Origin: Serratia liquefaciens
GTDB lineage: Bacteria; Pseudomonadota; Gammaproteobacteria; Enterobacterales; Enterobacteriaceae
Assembly: GCF_027594825.1 (NCBI RefSeq)
Contig: NZ_CP088930.1
Span: forward strand, 868,001 to 932,000
Reading direction: 5' to 3'
Length of the DNA stretch: 64,000 nt
In this document: positions 9,342-19,762 of the stretch, one piece after another
How the letters are laid out: each line of letters starts with the position of its first letter
Numbering within the stretch: position 1 is the stretch's first letter
The notes under the pieces: generated by a model
The model's database searches: none
Seen by the model: the letters and a program-made list of their open reading frames with translations, nothing else
What the model was told of the DNA's origin: nothing
Position numbers and translations under genes: made by a program

Positions 9342-10441
9342 CAGATAATTTCCAGCTTGGCGCGCAGACAGCCGGCGCTTTGCATCGCCTGCAGGATAGA
9401 CATCAGGTCGATCGGCGTTGCCCCCAACGCGTTAAGCGCGCGGATCACGTTGTTCAGATTGGCGCTGGCGTTGACCTTCTGCAGTGAGCCCCCCTGCTGT
9501 TGCACCGAGATTTGGGTGTTCGGCGTCACCACCGTTTGCCCGCCGCCAAACGGCGTATTTGGCTGGCTGACGGTATTTTGCCGATCGACCACCACCGACA
9601 GGTTGCCTTGCGCCACCGCGCAGGAGTCCAGGATCACGTCGCGGTTCATCACCACCGAGCCGGTGCGAGAGTTGATGATCACCTTGGCGTCAATCGCGCC
9701 GACGCTGACGTTAATATTCTGGATCTCCGCCAGGAAGCGCACCTGTGAACTGTTGCCCTGCGGCACCAGTACCTGGATGGTACGGGCGTCCAGCGGGGAG
9801 GCGGTGCCGCCACCGCGTTGGCGGTTGATGGCATCGCTGATTTGCTGCGCCAGCGTAAAGTCTTCATCGTTGAGCTGCAGGTTAATCACCCCGCCGGCCC
9901 CGAAGGTGGTCGGCAGCTCACGCTCAATGGTGGCGCCGTTGCTGATGCGCCCGCCGGCCAGTTGGTTAACCTGTACGCTGCTGCCACCGGCCGAAGCACC
10001 GGCCCCGCCGACCAGCACGTTGCCCTGTGCCAGCGCGTAGACCTGGTTGTCCACCCCTTTCAGCGGCGTCATCAGCAGGGTGCCGCCACGCAGGCTTTTG
10101 GCGTTCCCCATTGAGGACACCACCACGTCAATATTTTGCCCGGTGCGCGAAAACGGCGGCAACTTGGCGGTGACCATGACCGCAGCTACGTTTTTCAGCT
10201 GCATATTGGTGCCTGGCGGCACGGTAATGCCCAACTGCGACAGCATGTTGCTCAGGCTCTGGGTGGTGAACGGGGTCTGCATGGTCTGGTCACCGGAACC
10301 GTCCAGCCCCACCACCAGTCCGTAACCGATCAGCGCGTTATCGCGTACGCCCTGTACCGTGACCAGATCGCGAATGCGCTCCGCCGCGGCCGGCAAACCA
10401 ACCAGCCCAATGAGCAGCGTAAGCAGTAATTTTTTCAGCAT
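9341..10441 (-). CDS. flgI: Flagellar P-ring protein FlgI
   Basis: A 366-residue periplasmic protein with a signal peptide ([20 protein letters not shown]). Conserved segments include [20 protein letters not shown] near the start and [15 protein letters not shown] at the C-terminus. It forms the peptidoglycan bushing around the rod with FlgA as chaperone. It begins 10 bases after the flgH stop and is coupled to flgJ. Confidence 0.98.
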   Translation of the reverse strand: MLKKLLLTLLIGLVGLPAAAERIRDLVTVQGVRDNALIGYGLVVGLDGSGDQTMQTPFTTQSLSNMLSQLGITVPPGTNMQLKNVAAVMVTAKLPPFSRTGQNIDVVVSSMGNAKSLRGGTLLMTPLKGVDNQVYALAQGNVLVGGAGASAGGSSVQVNQLAGGRISNGATIERELPTTFGAGGVINLQLNDEDFTLAQQISDAINRQRGGGTASPLDARTIQVLVPQGNSSQVRFLAEIQNINVSVGAIDAKVIINSRTGSVVMNRDVILDSCAVAQGNLSVVVDRQNTVSQPNTPFGGGQTVVTPNTQISVQQQGGSLQKVNASANLNNVIRALNALGATPIDLMSILQAMQSAGCLRAKLEII

Positions 10442-10451
10442 CGGTCAATCC

Positions 10452-11153
10452 TTAGAACGGTGAGACATTTAAGAAGAAGCGTTGTAACCACCCCATGGTC
10501 TGCGCCTCGTTGATATAGCCGTTGCCGACATATTCAATGCGCGCATCCGCCACCTGGGTGGAGGCGACCGAGTTACTGCCGCTGATGGTGCGCGGGTTGA
10601 CCACCCCAGAGAAACGGATGAACTCGGTCCCCTGATTGATGGCGATCTGTTTTTCGCCCACCACGTGCAGATTGCCGTTAACCAGCACCTGATTGACCGT
10701 CACGGTAATGGTGCCGTTGAAGGTATTGTTGGCGTTGGCTCCGCCCTTGCCGCCGAAGGTGCTGTCGCCGGACATCTCCATATCCGCGCGCGCATTACCT
10801 AACAGGCCATCGAGATAACGCGGCGCGGTGGCCACGCCGAACTTGCTGGCACCGTTGCGGCTGGCGTTGGCCGAGGAGCTTTTGCTGGCGCTGACGTTTT
10901 CCTGCAGCGCGATGGTCAGGGTATCGCCGATATTGCGTGGACGTCGGTCTTCAAACAGAGGCTGATAGCCGTAGTTCATCGGCTGTACCGTCTGGAAAAT
11001 CGAGCCGTTCGGCACCGGAGCGCCCGCCGGAGCCGGTTGCGCCGTGGTCGTGCCGTCCACCAGAGGTTTATGCGGAATATATGCGCAGCCGCCCAGCGTC
11101 AGCATCACCATCGCCGTCAACCAGCGTTTGCCTTGCGGCGGCACGTTTGCCAT
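10452..11153 (-). CDS. flgH: Flagellar L-ring lipoprotein FlgH
   Basis: From the ATG at 11153 the protein has 233 residues, close to E. coli's 232. It has a short lipoprotein signal ending in the lipobox LGGC, and then [19 protein letters not shown] and [17 protein letters not shown]. It forms the outer-membrane ring. A GTG at 11171 preceded by AAAGGCG is an alternative start. The frame stays open upstream to 11309 through the repeat-filled gap, but that 52-codon extension would bury the lipoprotein signal and is rejected. Confidence 0.93.
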   Translation of the reverse strand: MANVPPQGKRWLTAMVMLTLGGCAYIPHKPLVDGTTTAQPAPAGAPVPNGSIFQTVQPMNYGYQPLFEDRRPRNIGDTLTIALQENVSASKSSSANASRNGASKFGVATAPRYLDGLLGNARADMEMSGDSTFGGKGGANANNTFNGTITVTVNQVLVNGNLHVVGEKQIAINQGTEFIRFSGVVNPRTISGSNSVASTQVADARIEYVGNGYINEAQTMGWLQRFFLNVSPF

Positions 11154-11204
11154 CAGAGTTGTGGTTACCACGGGTATCGCCTTTGTTTCACAAAATAGGG
11201 TTAC

Positions 11205-11386
11205 GGGCGCTGCAGCGCCCGTGAATGTGTTGACAAAGTGGGGAAAAAGCGTGGTTTTTCCCCACTTTGTGGTTATCAGCCGAAAATCAATAATTTGATT
11301 TTCCTTCATTTTTTATTCGCAAATCCTGACCTTCCAACCCTGTTTTAAGATTGGTTAGCTACCTGACGGGCGCTGCAGCGCCCGTC
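11205..11386. repeat. Hairpin cassette between flgG and flgH
   Basis: This gap inside an otherwise tight operon holds four inverted repeats. There is a 16-base palindrome GGGCGCTGCAGCGCCC (11205-11220) and a perfect 16-base stem with a 6-base loop (11233-11248 with 11255-11270, arm ACAAAGTGGGGAAAAA). A 9-base stem follows (11282-11290 with 11295-11303), then a perfect 22-base palindrome (11365-11386) built on the same GGGCGCTGCAGCGCCC core. The core palindromes bracket the other two hairpins. Confidence 0.75.
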
Positions 11387-11388
11387 AA

Positions 11389-12174
<786 letters not shown>

Positions 12175-12189
12175 TTATTTCCTTGCTAA

Positions 12190-12945
12190 TTAACTCATTG
12201 ATAACAATGAGTTGGCGCGCTGTTCATTTTCATCCACGCTGTGGATGACCTTCATCTGCATTTCAAAACGGCGGGCGTTGGCAATCATGTCGACCATGGT
12301 TTCCATCGGTTTGACGTTACTGCCTTCCAGCACGCCCGGCATCACCTGCACCAGCGGATCGTTGGGCAACTGATTGCCGCGCTGCCGTTGGGTTTCCGGC
12401 GTCAGGCGGAACAAGCCGTCATCGCCACGCATCACTTCGCGCGCGTCGGCCTTCACCAGTTTCAGCCTGCCGATTTGTGCAATGCTGTTCGGCGGATCGC
12501 CCGCATTCAGCGCCGAAATGGTCCCGTCGGCGGCAATGGTGATCTCTGCCGACGGTGGCACCTCAATCGGTCCGCCGTCACCCATCAGCGGCATGCCCTG
12601 CACCGTCAACTGGCCGGTGGAGGAAATCTGGATGTTACCGTTACGGGTGTAGGCTTCGCCGCCGTCCGGCAGGCTGACGGCCAGAAAGCCGTCCTGCTGC
12701 AGCGCCACGTCCAGCGGGCGTGCGGTATAATTCAGCGCCCCCTGGCTCATGTCCGCCCCCGGCGTTGACGCGGTGACCAGCGTCCGCGTCGGCAAGCTTG
12801 GCCCGTCCACCGGCACGGCACGCAGCGCCGACAGCTGGGCGCGAAAACCCGGCGTCGATGCGTTGGCCAGATTATTGGCGGTGACAGACTGCTGCTCCAG
12901 CGTCTGTCGCGCTGCGCCCATCGCGGTATAAATCGCGTGATCCAT
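12190..12945 (-). CDS. flgF: Flagellar proximal rod protein FlgF
   Basis: A 251-residue rod protein, the same length as in E. coli. The N-terminus has the rod signature (QSVTANNLANASTPGFRAQ) and the C-terminus has EGSNVKPMETMVDMIANARR. It is secreted without a signal peptide by the flagellar type III apparatus. It begins 12 bases after flgE. Confidence 0.97.
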   Translation of the reverse strand: MDHAIYTAMGAARQTLEQQSVTANNLANASTPGFRAQLSALRAVPVDGPSLPTRTLVTASTPGADMSQGALNYTARPLDVALQQDGFLAVSLPDGGEAYTRNGNIQISSTGQLTVQGMPLMGDGGPIEVPPSAEITIAADGTISALNAGDPPNSIAQIGRLKLVKADAREVMRGDDGLFRLTPETQRQRGNQLPNDPLVQVMPGVLEGSNVKPMETMVDMIANARRFEMQMKVIHSVDENEQRANSLLSMS

Positions 12946-12957
12946 AAATCAGTCCTA

Positions 12958-14181
12958 TTAGCGCAGGCTAACCAGCGTTTGCAGAATCGAGTCCTGCGTT
13001 TTGATGGTTTGGGCGTTCGACTGGTAGTTACGTTGCGCGACGATCATGTTCACCAGTTCCTGGCTCAGATCGACGTTGGACGCTTCCAGCGCACCGCTGG
13101 TCAGCTTGCCCAAACCGCCGTTGCCCGCCAGACCTACGCGTGGCTGACCGGATGCGCCGGTTTCCTGCCAAACGTTATCGCCCTGCGAGGACAGGCCTTC
13201 CGGGTTGGAGAAGTTGGCCATGACGATCTGGCCCAGCACCTGAGTCTGCTGGTTGGAGTAGATGCCCATCACCGTGCCGTCGTTGTTTATCTGGAAGTTG
13301 GTGTATTCGCCCGCACCATAGCCATCCTGCGACACTTTGCTGACGGAGTCGGCGCTGACGCTCTGCTGCATGCTCTTGGCGAAGTTCAGGGTGAAGTTCT
13401 GTGCCGGAGCGCCATCTTTGGCCTCCATCGGGATCAGCATGCTGAATTCGCCGGCGGTGCCTTGTTTGCTGGTGGTGCTGGCCAGATTGCCGCTGGTGTC
13501 GAACGTCATGGTACCGGCATCTACCGGAGCAGCCGTTCCATCCTGGGTATAAACCTGCCACTTGTTCTCGTCGGTTTTCACAAAGTAAGCGTTGATGTTG
13601 TGCGCATTACCTAACGAGTCATAAGTGGTGATGGTGTTGACGTAGTTGTAAGAATCCTTCTTGGCGGGATCGAAGGTGTGGTTATCCGGAACCTTGTGCG
13701 TGGATTTCAGGTTGGCGACCATGTTGCCGGAGGTTGACGCCTTGGCGTTCATCATGCCTTCAGGAATGCTTAGCGGCACCGGGTTCGCGCCCTGTTGAAT
13801 GGTCGGTGGCGTACCGGCAGCCGGGTAGCCGGTCAGTTGCAGGCCCTGCATGTTGGTCAGGTTACGGTTTTCATCCAGCTTGAACTGGCCGTTGCGGCTG
13901 TAGAAGATGCCGCCGTCCTGATCCTGCAGGCGGAAAAAGCCGTTGCCGGAAATCGCCACGTCCAGCGCACGGCTGGTGCCGGTGGTGGTACCGCCTTTAA
14001 AGTTCTGGGTGATCCCCGCCACCTTAACGCCCAGGCCAACCTGTGAACCGGCGAACATGTCAGCAAAGGAAACGCTGCCTGATTTAAAACCGGAAGTGGC
14101 GGAGTTAGCGATGTTGTTACCGATCACGTCCAGATTGGTTGCTGCCGCGTTTAAGCCGCTTACTGCCTGAGAAAAGGCCAT
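12958..14181 (-). CDS. flgE: Flagellar hook protein FlgE
   Basis: A 407-residue hook subunit. The N-terminal MAFSQAVSGLNAAATNLDVI with NNIANSATSGFKSG, and the C-terminal LEASNVDLSQELVNMIVAQR, are the conserved axial helices. The large middle part forms the exposed hook domains. The hook is the universal joint, and its completion triggers FlgM export. It is separated from flgD by a 119-base gap containing a compound hairpin. Confidence 0.98.
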   Translation of the reverse strand: MAFSQAVSGLNAAATNLDVIGNNIANSATSGFKSGSVSFADMFAGSQVGLGVKVAGITQNFKGGTTTGTSRALDVAISGNGFFRLQDQDGGIFYSRNGQFKLDENRNLTNMQGLQLTGYPAAGTPPTIQQGANPVPLSIPEGMMNAKASTSGNMVANLKSTHKVPDNHTFDPAKKDSYNYVNTITTYDSLGNAHNINAYFVKTDENKWQVYTQDGTAAPVDAGTMTFDTSGNLASTTSKQGTAGEFSMLIPMEAKDGAPAQNFTLNFAKSMQQSVSADSVSKVSQDGYGAGEYTNFQINNDGTVMGIYSNQQTQVLGQIVMANFSNPEGLSSQGDNVWQETGASGQPRVGLAGNGGLGKLTSGALEASNVDLSQELVNMIVAQRNYQSNAQTIKTQDSILQTLVSLR

Positions 14182-14241
14182 GTCATTCTCCGAATAGTGG
14201 TCAGGCTATCGTCCGATAACGCCTGATAATCTGTGGATAGC

Positions 14242-14300
14242 CCCAATAACCTTCAGGTGACCGCATCGATGCGTCAGCCTGAAGGATGAAGGGTATTGGG
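14242..14300 (-). other. Compound hairpin between flgD and flgE
   Basis: Nested inverted repeats lie directly after the flgD stop. The outer pair is CCCAATA/TATTGGG (14242-14248, 14294-14300), the middle pair CCTTCAGG/CCTGAAGG (14250-14257, 14278-14285), and inside them is CGCAT-CG-ATGCG. There is no T-run, so partial attenuation or mRNA processing that sets the hook protein level seems likelier than full termination. Confidence 0.6.
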
Positions 14301-14978
14301 TTAAAGGATCTGCCGGACATCCTCCAGCGTGGCGCTGCCCGCCAGGCCAAGATCCAGCTTTGCTCCGTCCGCGCTGCGGATAACGCCGTTGACCATGCCA
14401 AAATGCAGGTTGCGCGCCACCAGCTGTTCGCCGTTGGCTTTGGCGTTGATCGTAAAGCTGTAGGCACCGTCCGGTGCAGTGGTGCCGTCTGTCATCGAGC
14501 CGTCCCAACTGAACGAATGCACGCCGGCGGTCAGGCCGCCGAGTTCGATGGTGCGTACCGCTTTGCCGGTGGCGTCGGTGATGGTGGCGGTCACCGTATC
14601 GGCCGAACGCTCCAGTTCCAGGCCGAACGGCGTGGTGCTGACCTTGCCGTCTTTGCTGCCGGCCAGAATATTGCTGCCCGGAACCATCACGCCGTGGCCG
14701 ATCAAAGCGGTAGCCTGCAGTGACTGATTGCTGTTGATCTGACCGGAGATCGACCCCAGCGTGGTATTGAGTTTCTCGATGCCCTGAACGGTATTGATCT
14801 GCGCCAGCTGAGTGGTCAGTTCATTGTTCTGCATTGGGTTGGTCGGATCCTGGTTCTTCAACTGCGCCACCAGCAGCGTCAGGAAATTGGTCTGCAGATC
14901 CTGACTGGTGCTTTTTTGGGTGTTGACGCCGGTGAGGTCGTTATTCAGTGATTCATTGGTGGTTGCGGCAATCGCCAT
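14301..14978 (-). CDS. flgD: Flagellar hook-capping protein FlgD
   Basis: A 225-residue hook-assembly scaffold. The conserved N-terminal third includes FLTLLVAQLKNQDPTNPMQN, followed by an FlgD Ig-like/tudor C-terminal region with SWDGSMTDGTTAPDGAYSF. It caps the growing hook and is lost afterwards. It starts 12 bases after flgC. Confidence 0.97.
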   Translation of the reverse strand: MAIAATTNESLNNDLTGVNTQKSTSQDLQTNFLTLLVAQLKNQDPTNPMQNNELTTQLAQINTVQGIEKLNTTLGSISGQINSNQSLQATALIGHGVMVPGSNILAGSKDGKVSTTPFGLELERSADTVTATITDATGKAVRTIELGGLTAGVHSFSWDGSMTDGTTAPDGAYSFTINAKANGEQLVARNLHFGMVNGVIRSADGAKLDLGLAGSATLEDVRQIL

Positions 14979-14990
14979 GACGAGCTCCGG

Positions 14991-15395
14991 TTATTGACCC
15001 AACGTCAGGGTTTTCATCATCATCGACTTGGTGGTGTTGAGCACCTCGACGTTGGCCTGATAGCTGCGGGAGGCGGAAATGGTGTTGACCATCTCGCCCA
15101 CCACATCCACGTTAGGCATGCGTACATAGCCCTTACCGTCCGCCAGCGGGTTACCCGGCTGGTAAACCAGGCGCTCCGGCGCCGGGTCGTCAACCACCTG
15201 CGCTACGCGTACGCCGCCGGTGGGCTGTCCGGCCGCGGCGGCAACTTCAAACACCACCTGCTTGGCGCGGTAGGGTTGGCCGTCCGGCCCGGTAACGCTG
15301 TCGGCATTGGCCATGTTGCTGGCGCTGACGTTCATGCGTTGCGACTGGGCAGACAGCGCCGAGCCGGAGATATCAAAAATATTCAGTAGCGACAT
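14991..15395 (-). CDS. flgC: Flagellar proximal rod protein FlgC
   Basis: A 134-residue rod protein matching the family length. The N-terminus has [20 protein letters not shown] and the C-terminus [20 protein letters not shown]. It follows flgB by 5 bases and forms part of the proximal rod. Confidence 0.97.
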   Translation of the reverse strand: MSLLNIFDISGSALSAQSQRMNVSASNMANADSVTGPDGQPYRAKQVVFEVAAAAGQPTGGVRVAQVVDDPAPERLVYQPGNPLADGKGYVRMPNVDVVGEMVNTISASRSYQANVEVLNTTKSMMMKTLTLGQ

Positions 15396-15400
15396 GCGCC

Positions 15401-15814
15401 TTATCCTTGTTGTAACACTGACATCATCCCTTTGATCTGACCGTTGATCAGCGTCAGGTCGGTCTGATACTTCAGGCTGTTATCGGCGAAGTTGGTGCGT
15501 TCGCGATCCATGTCAACCGTGTTGCCGTCCATGGAGGGCTGATCCGGCACGCGGAACAGCAAGTCGAGCTGTGGCGGCTGCATGTTCTGCGCCGGAATAT
15601 GGCGCGATGACGTCATGTTCAGCGCAATGCCGCTGCCGCTGGCGCGGCCCTGTTCCAGCACCTTGTTCAGTTGGCCGGCGAAATCGATATCCCGCGCCTG
15701 ATAACCCGGGGTGTCTGCGTTGGCGATGTTGGCGGCCAAAATTTCCTGCCGCTGGGCGCGCAGGTTCAGCGCCTCTTGACCAAAGCGCAGAGCAGCGTCC
15801 AGTTTGTCGATCAT
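15401..15814 (-). CDS. flgB: Flagellar proximal rod protein FlgB
   Basis: A 137-residue rod protein with the rod signature [20 protein letters not shown] near the N-terminus. It is the first gene of flgBCDEFGHIJ. The 160 bases between it and the divergent flgA should hold the two class II (FlhDC plus sigma-70) promoters. I could not assign the FlhDC boxes by eye. Confidence 0.97.
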   Translation of the reverse strand: MIDKLDAALRFGQEALNLRAQRQEILAANIANADTPGYQARDIDFAGQLNKVLEQGRASGSGIALNMTSSRHIPAQNMQPPQLDLLFRVPDQPSMDGNTVDMDRERTNFADNSLKYQTDLTLINGQIKGMMSVLQQG

Positions 15815-15974
15815 GCTCCCTCCGCGAGGTTAGAATTTGGAGCCGACAGCATAAACGCCCCTTCCGCCAGCCTATCGTGGGAATAAGGGCAAAATGCGTC
15901 GCTATTTATCTGCTTAGCCTGCGCGCACTCCGGGTACACTTACGCGCACCCTGAGGCTTTTTGAGGAAGCGAAG

Positions 15975-16628
15975 ATGAGAGCGAAAATGCTGCTGTTGGC
16001 CGCCCTGCTGTGCAGCCTGAACGCACGGGCCGAAGATCTGGCGGCGCAGATCGATCGCTTCATCAGCAGCCAGTTCACCGGCAGTCCGGTGCAGGTTAAA
16101 GTGCTGGTGCGCACGCCCGCCACCCAATGGCCACAGTGCGAATTCCCGCAGCTTTCTTTGCCGCAGAATGCACGACGTTGGGGTAATATCAGCGTTTCGG
16201 CGCGCTGCGGCCAGGAACGACGTTTTATCCAGACCCAGGTTCAGGTGATTGGCAAATATCTGGTGTCGGCCCGCGGCATCAGCGCCGGCAGCAAGCTGAC
16301 GGCGGCGGATATCACCTTCAAAAGTGGCCGGCTCGACACCTTGCCACCGCGCACGCTAAGTGAAACCGGCAAAGCGCTGGGGGCCGTCAGCCTGCGCAAT
16401 ATCAGTCCCGGCCAGCCGCTGACCTTCGCCATGCTGCGCCGTGCCTGGGCCGTCAAGGCCGGCCAGACGGTGCAGGTGACCGCCCAGGGCAGCGGGTTTA
16501 ACATCAGCGGTTCGGGCAAAGCCATGAACAATGCCGCCGCCGAAGACAACGTCCGCGTACGTATGGCTTCCGGGCAAATCGTCAGCGGCACAGCCGGTGA
16601 CGACGGTACGATCCGCATTGGGTTATAA
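15975..16628 (+). CDS. flgA: Flagellar P-ring assembly chaperone FlgA
   Basis: A 217-residue periplasmic protein with a signal peptide ending LNARA. The C-terminal SAF domain includes VSARGISAGSKLTAADITF and AVSLRNISPGQPLTFAMLRR. It helps FlgI form the P ring. It is divergent from flgB and followed by the sigma-28 promoter of flgM. GAGGAAGCGAAG before the ATG provides the ribosome-binding site. Confidence 0.97.
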   Translation: MRAKMLLLAALLCSLNARAEDLAAQIDRFISSQFTGSPVQVKVLVRTPATQWPQCEFPQLSLPQNARRWGNISVSARCGQERRFIQTQVQVIGKYLVSARGISAGSKLTAADITFKSGRLDTLPPRTLSETGKALGAVSLRNISPGQPLTFAMLRRAWAVKAGQTVQVTAQGSGFNISGSGKAMNNAAAEDNVRVRMASGQIVSGTAGDDGTIRIGL

Positions 16629-16633
16629 AAAGG

Positions 16634-16660
16634 TAAAGGTTTATCAAAACCTGCCGATAA
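16634..16660 (+). promoter_or_regulatory. Sigma-28 promoter for flgMN
   Basis: TAAA (16634-16637), exactly 15 bases, then GCCGATAA (16653-16660): a full match to the enterobacterial FliA consensus. It lies about 90 bases before the flgM ATG. It would add a class III input to read-through from flgA. Confidence 0.9.
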
Positions 16661-16749
16661 GAAAATCATAAGCAGACTTTTATTGGCCGCCAGGGCCACA
16701 AAAATATCAGCCATTGCCTTCGCGGCGACGGCATCGATGGAGATTGACC

Positions 16750-17076
16750 ATGAGTATCGATCGCACCCAGCGGCTGCAACCCGTTCCAACGGTGCAACCT
16801 CGTGAGACACCGACTGAAAACCAACTTCAGCGGCGCTTGGCCCCCCAGACGGAAGGCACCGTCAGCGGCACCCAGGTAAAATTGAGCGACGCGCAAGCAC
16901 GCCTGATGCAGCCGGGTACGCAAGATATTGATATGAACCGGGTGGACGCCATCAAGCAGGCGATCCGCAACGGCGAACTGAAAATGGATGCCGGGAAAAT
17001 TGCCGATGCGCTGCTGAAAGATGCGCAAAGCGATGCCCTGTGGATGGCTAACGGCCAGCAAACGCCGGAGGCTTAA
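16750..17076 (+). CDS. flgM: Anti-sigma-28 factor FlgM
   Basis: A 108-residue protein from the ATG at 16750 ([12 protein letters not shown]). An upstream in-frame ATG at 16714 would add a basic, non-conserved tail. The disordered N-terminus carries the export signal. The C-terminal half ([40 protein letters not shown]) is the sigma-28 binding region. FlgM holds FliA until the hook is finished and FlgM is exported. It has its own sigma-28 promoter, giving negative feedback. Confidence 0.95.
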   Translation: MSIDRTQRLQPVPTVQPRETPTENQLQRRLAPQTEGTVSGTQVKLSDAQARLMQPGTQDIDMNRVDAIKQAIRNGELKMDAGKIADALLKDAQSDALWMANGQQTPEA

Positions 17077-17123
17077 CCCTCGGGTTAAACACCAAGGAAT
17101 TCTTTGACAGGTGGTTATTTGTA

Positions 17124-17558
17124 ATGGAAAGTCTGGCGCAACTGATTGATAAGCTGTTGGAAACCCTGAATGCGCTGAGTACGGTGCTGACGGAAGAACA
17201 CCATCTGCTCTGTTCGGGACAGTTACCGGGCGTGGCGCTGCAACGCGCTACCGATGCCAAGAGCCAGTTGCTGGCTACGGTAAACTATATAGAGCAGCAG
17301 CGACTGAACCTGGAGCGCGCACAGGGACTACAGGCACCCTATTCCGCATACCCGCGTCTGGCGGACGGCTGGCAACGAGTACAAACGCTCAGTCAGCAGC
17401 TGCGGGAAAAAAACCAGCATAACGGCATGCTGCTCAATCAGCAGATCGACCACAACGCTCAGGCGCTGGCGATCCTGAGCAAGCAAAACAAATCGCTCTA
17501 CGGCCCGGATGGCCAGTCGCGCAACGCCAGCCTGCTGGGGCGAAAAATCGGCGTTTAA
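17124..17558 (+). CDS. flgN: FlgK/FlgL export chaperone FlgN
   Basis: A 144-residue cytoplasmic alpha-helical protein (MESLAQLIDKLLETLNALST) of standard FlgN length. It keeps FlgK and FlgL export-competent. It begins 47 bases after flgM, probably co-transcribed. A short hairpin CACCCG/CGGGTG (17571-17576, 17590-17595) follows its stop and marks the end of flagellar sequence before the toxin-antitoxin/umuDC insert. Confidence 0.95.
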   Translation: MESLAQLIDKLLETLNALSTVLTEEHHLLCSGQLPGVALQRATDAKSQLLATVNYIEQQRLNLERAQGLQAPYSAYPRLADGWQRVQTLSQQLREKNQHNGMLLNQQIDHNAQALAILSKQNKSLYGPDGQSRNASLLGRKIGV

Positions 17559-17746
17559 TCAAAGACACTTCACCCGGCCAGCCTGAAGTCGGGTGCCTCC
17601 CTTACGCTGCGAGCCCACTCGCACTTTGAACGCTCCCTTGCCTGCACGGCAGTTTTTATTTGCACAACGCTGCGCATACCCAACCTTCCTCTATTCGCCT
17701 TCCCATTCAATTCCTTCACCCTGTGCTGGTTTTTAAACCGCTTGAT

Positions 17747-17767
17747 CTATACCCGTAAAGGGGATAG
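17747..17767 (+). promoter_or_regulatory. Candidate operator of the toxin-antitoxin operon
   Basis: CTATACCC-GTAAA-GGGGATAG is an inverted repeat with seven of eight matching pairs, ending 17 bases before the toxin ATG. Autoregulation by the antitoxin at such a site is common in HigBA-type systems; here it is inferred. Confidence 0.5.
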
Positions 17768-17784
17768 TTTCACAGGGAGAGTGA

Positions 17785-18171
17785 ATGACCGATATTTATC
17801 TCACCAAAACGTTTCAGGCATTTGCCGCCCATGAACGCATCAGCGATGCCACGGTAATCAAGGCCGCACGTGAAATACAAAACCACCTCTACGAGGCTAA
17901 TCTGGGCAGCTGCGTTTATAAAAAACGCGTCGCCAGAGCAGGAGGCGGAAAGCGTGGGGGCTATCGTGTGCTTATCGCTTTTCGGGATGAGGACCGCCTG
18001 TTTTTCATGCGGGGATTTGCCAAAAATGAAAAGGATACCGTGGCGAATGATGAGCTAGTCGGGTTAAAACGCCTGGCTGCGCTCTATCTGGATTATTCGC
18101 CTTTCAGGCTTTATCAGTTGGTTAATGACAGGAAGTTGAGGAGGTTAACCTATGAGCAAAATCCTTGCTGA
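17785..18171 (+). CDS. RelE/HigB-like toxin of a type II toxin-antitoxin pair
   Basis: A 128-residue basic protein of the RelE-like family often annotated DUF1044. Landmarks are LGSCVYKKRVARAGGGKRGG, YRVLIAFRDEDRLFFMRGFA and KNEKDTV. Such toxins are ribosome-dependent mRNA endoribonucleases; that activity is inferred from the family. Toxin first, with the antitoxin start inside its 3' end (20-base overlap), is the HigBA-like order. GGGAGAG precedes the ATG. The pair interrupts the flagellar cluster together with umuDC. Confidence 0.8.
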   Translation: MTDIYLTKTFQAFAAHERISDATVIKAAREIQNHLYEANLGSCVYKKRVARAGGGKRGGYRVLIAFRDEDRLFFMRGFAKNEKDTVANDELVGLKRLAALYLDYSPFRLYQLVNDRKLRRLTYEQNPC

Positions 18172-18454
18172 GATCCACCAGGAAGTTCAGGAACTGCATC
18201 ATGCCGGTTTTGTCGACGATGTGACTATGCGGACCTTCGACATGCTGTGCTTACGCCCAGTCAAGCAATACACTCCTGCGGACATCCGCGCCCTGCGCGA
18301 ACGTGAAAACGTCAGTCAGCCGGTATTTGCCCTGCACCTGAACGTCAGCAAAAAAGCGGTGCAAAAATGGGAGCGCGGCGAAGCCGTCCCTAACTCCGCC
18401 GCCATGAAATTGCTTTCGCTGGTCGACCGCAGCGGTCTGGCGATCCTGACGTAG
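18152..18454 (+). CDS. XRE-family antitoxin of the same pair
   Basis: A 100-residue protein with a C-terminal helix-turn-helix (about residues 45-85: IRALRERENVSQPVFALHLN, then VSKKAVQKWERGEAVPNSAA). The N-terminal segment would bind the toxin. It resembles the NadS/HigA-like antitoxins that accompany RelE-type toxins. It overlaps the toxin gene by 20 bases and is convergent with umuC, 45 bases apart. Confidence 0.82.
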   Translation: MSKILAEIHQEVQELHHAGFVDDVTMRTFDMLCLRPVKQYTPADIRALRERENVSQPVFALHLNVSKKAVQKWERGEAVPNSAAMKLLSLVDRSGLAILT

Positions 18455-18499
18455 GCTACCCGAACTGCGCATACCCGATGAATGATAAGCCCCCCAGGG

Positions 18500-19762
18500 C
18501 TATTTGACGGACGGCAGGTCCGAGTACCTTGTGGTATAGCTGGGGGACAGCATTTCGCGTTTCATCGCCCAGCTTTTTTGGATCCCCTGCCCGGCAAACC
18601 ACACCGTGCCTCGGCCGGACTGATTAAGTCGATCGAGGGTCTGCATCAGCTCATTGCTGTTGGGCCTGGGCTGGTGTTCATCAAACAAATTAAGCTGCGC
18701 CACCCCCTGGCTAAAGAAATCACTCAGCATTACGCCGGCTTTCATATAGCGAAAATCCTCTTTCCAGATCCGATCAAGCGCGCTGATAGCAACGCGAATG
18801 ATGTCACGCGTATCGTTGGAAGGGATCGCCAGGCGCCCGCTGGCCTGAGGGCCGTAAAATATTTCATTTTCGGCATGGGGGCTGGTCCTCATAAATACGC
18901 TGATCACACAGCAGAACTGCTTCTCTGCCCTGAGCTTTTCGGCTGCGCGTTCCGCATAGGTACAAATGGCCTGGCGCATATCTTGATAAGCCGTGATGCG
19001 GTGACCAAATGAGCGGCTACAGATGATCTGCTGTTTGGTGGGCGCAAACTCATCCAGCGCTAAACAGGATTCGCCGCGCAGCTCACGAACCGTACGTTCG
19101 AGGACTACATTGAAGTGTTTACGGATCACCCAGGTTGAGCAGTCAGCAAGCTGTAGCGCCGTTTCGATCCCCATCAAGCTGAGCCTCTTGCCGATGCGGC
19201 GGCCCACGCCCCACACCTCGTCCACCGGCACTAACGCCAGCAGTTTTCGCAGACGCTCAGGATCGGACAACTCAACAACGCCCCCCGTTTGACGCCATTT
19301 CTTTGCCGCAAAATTGGCGATCTTCGCCAGCGTTTTTGTCGACGCTATACCAACGCCAACGGTCAGCCCGGTATTCTTTAACACCCGATCGCGCATTTGG
19401 TGCCCAAAGGTGCTCAGCGAAAGGCTGCCACTCAGGCCAGACACATCAATAAAAGCTTCATCGATGGAGTATATCTCTACGACAGGCGCCATCTCGATTA
19501 GCGTCAGCATCACCCGATGGCTGAGATCGGCATAAAGCGTATAATTCGAGCTGAAAACGCTGACCTGCTGGCGCCGTAATTCCTCTTTGATTTTGAAGTA
19601 AGGCGCCCCCATTTTGATACCCAGCACTTTAGCTTCCGCCGAAAGCGAAATAATGCATCCGTCGTTGTTTGAAACGACGACGATGGGTTTGCCCTTAAGA
19701 TCTGGCCGAAAAACAGTCTCGCAGGACGTGTAGAAGCTGTTAACGTCAACAAGTGCGAACAT
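18500..19762 (-). CDS. umuC: DNA polymerase V catalytic subunit UmuC
   Basis: A 420-residue Y-family translesion polymerase of the usual UmuC length. The N-terminus [20 protein letters not shown] holds the first catalytic Asp. [20 protein letters not shown] and the palm motif [12 protein letters not shown] (second acidic pair) are intact. With UmuD'2 it forms Pol V, which copies damaged DNA during the SOS response. It overlaps umuD by 17 bases in one LexA-controlled operon. Confidence 0.96.
   Translation of the reverse strand: MFALVDVNSFYTSCETVFRPDLKGKPIVVVSNNDGCIISLSAEAKVLGIKMGAPYFKIKEELRRQQVSVFSSNYTLYADLSHRVMLTLIEMAPVVEIYSIDEAFIDVSGLSGSLSLSTFGHQMRDRVLKNTGLTVGVGIASTKTLAKIANFAAKKWRQTGGVVELSDPERLRKLLALVPVDEVWGVGRRIGKRLSLMGIETALQLADCSTWVIRKHFNVVLERTVRELRGESCLALDEFAPTKQQIICSRSFGHRITAYQDMRQAICTYAERAAEKLRAEKQFCCVISVFMRTSPHAENEIFYGPQASGRLAIPSNDTRDIIRVAISALDRIWKEDFRYMKAGVMLSDFFSQGVAQLNLFDEHQPRPNSNELMQTLDRLNQSGRGTVWFAGQGIQKSWAMKREMLSPSYTTRYSDLPSVK

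Noticed and set aside
11154..11309. An N-terminal extension of FlgH through the hairpin cassette
   Set aside because: It would place the lipobox more than 70 residues from the start, incompatible with lipoprotein export; the length from 11153 fits the family.
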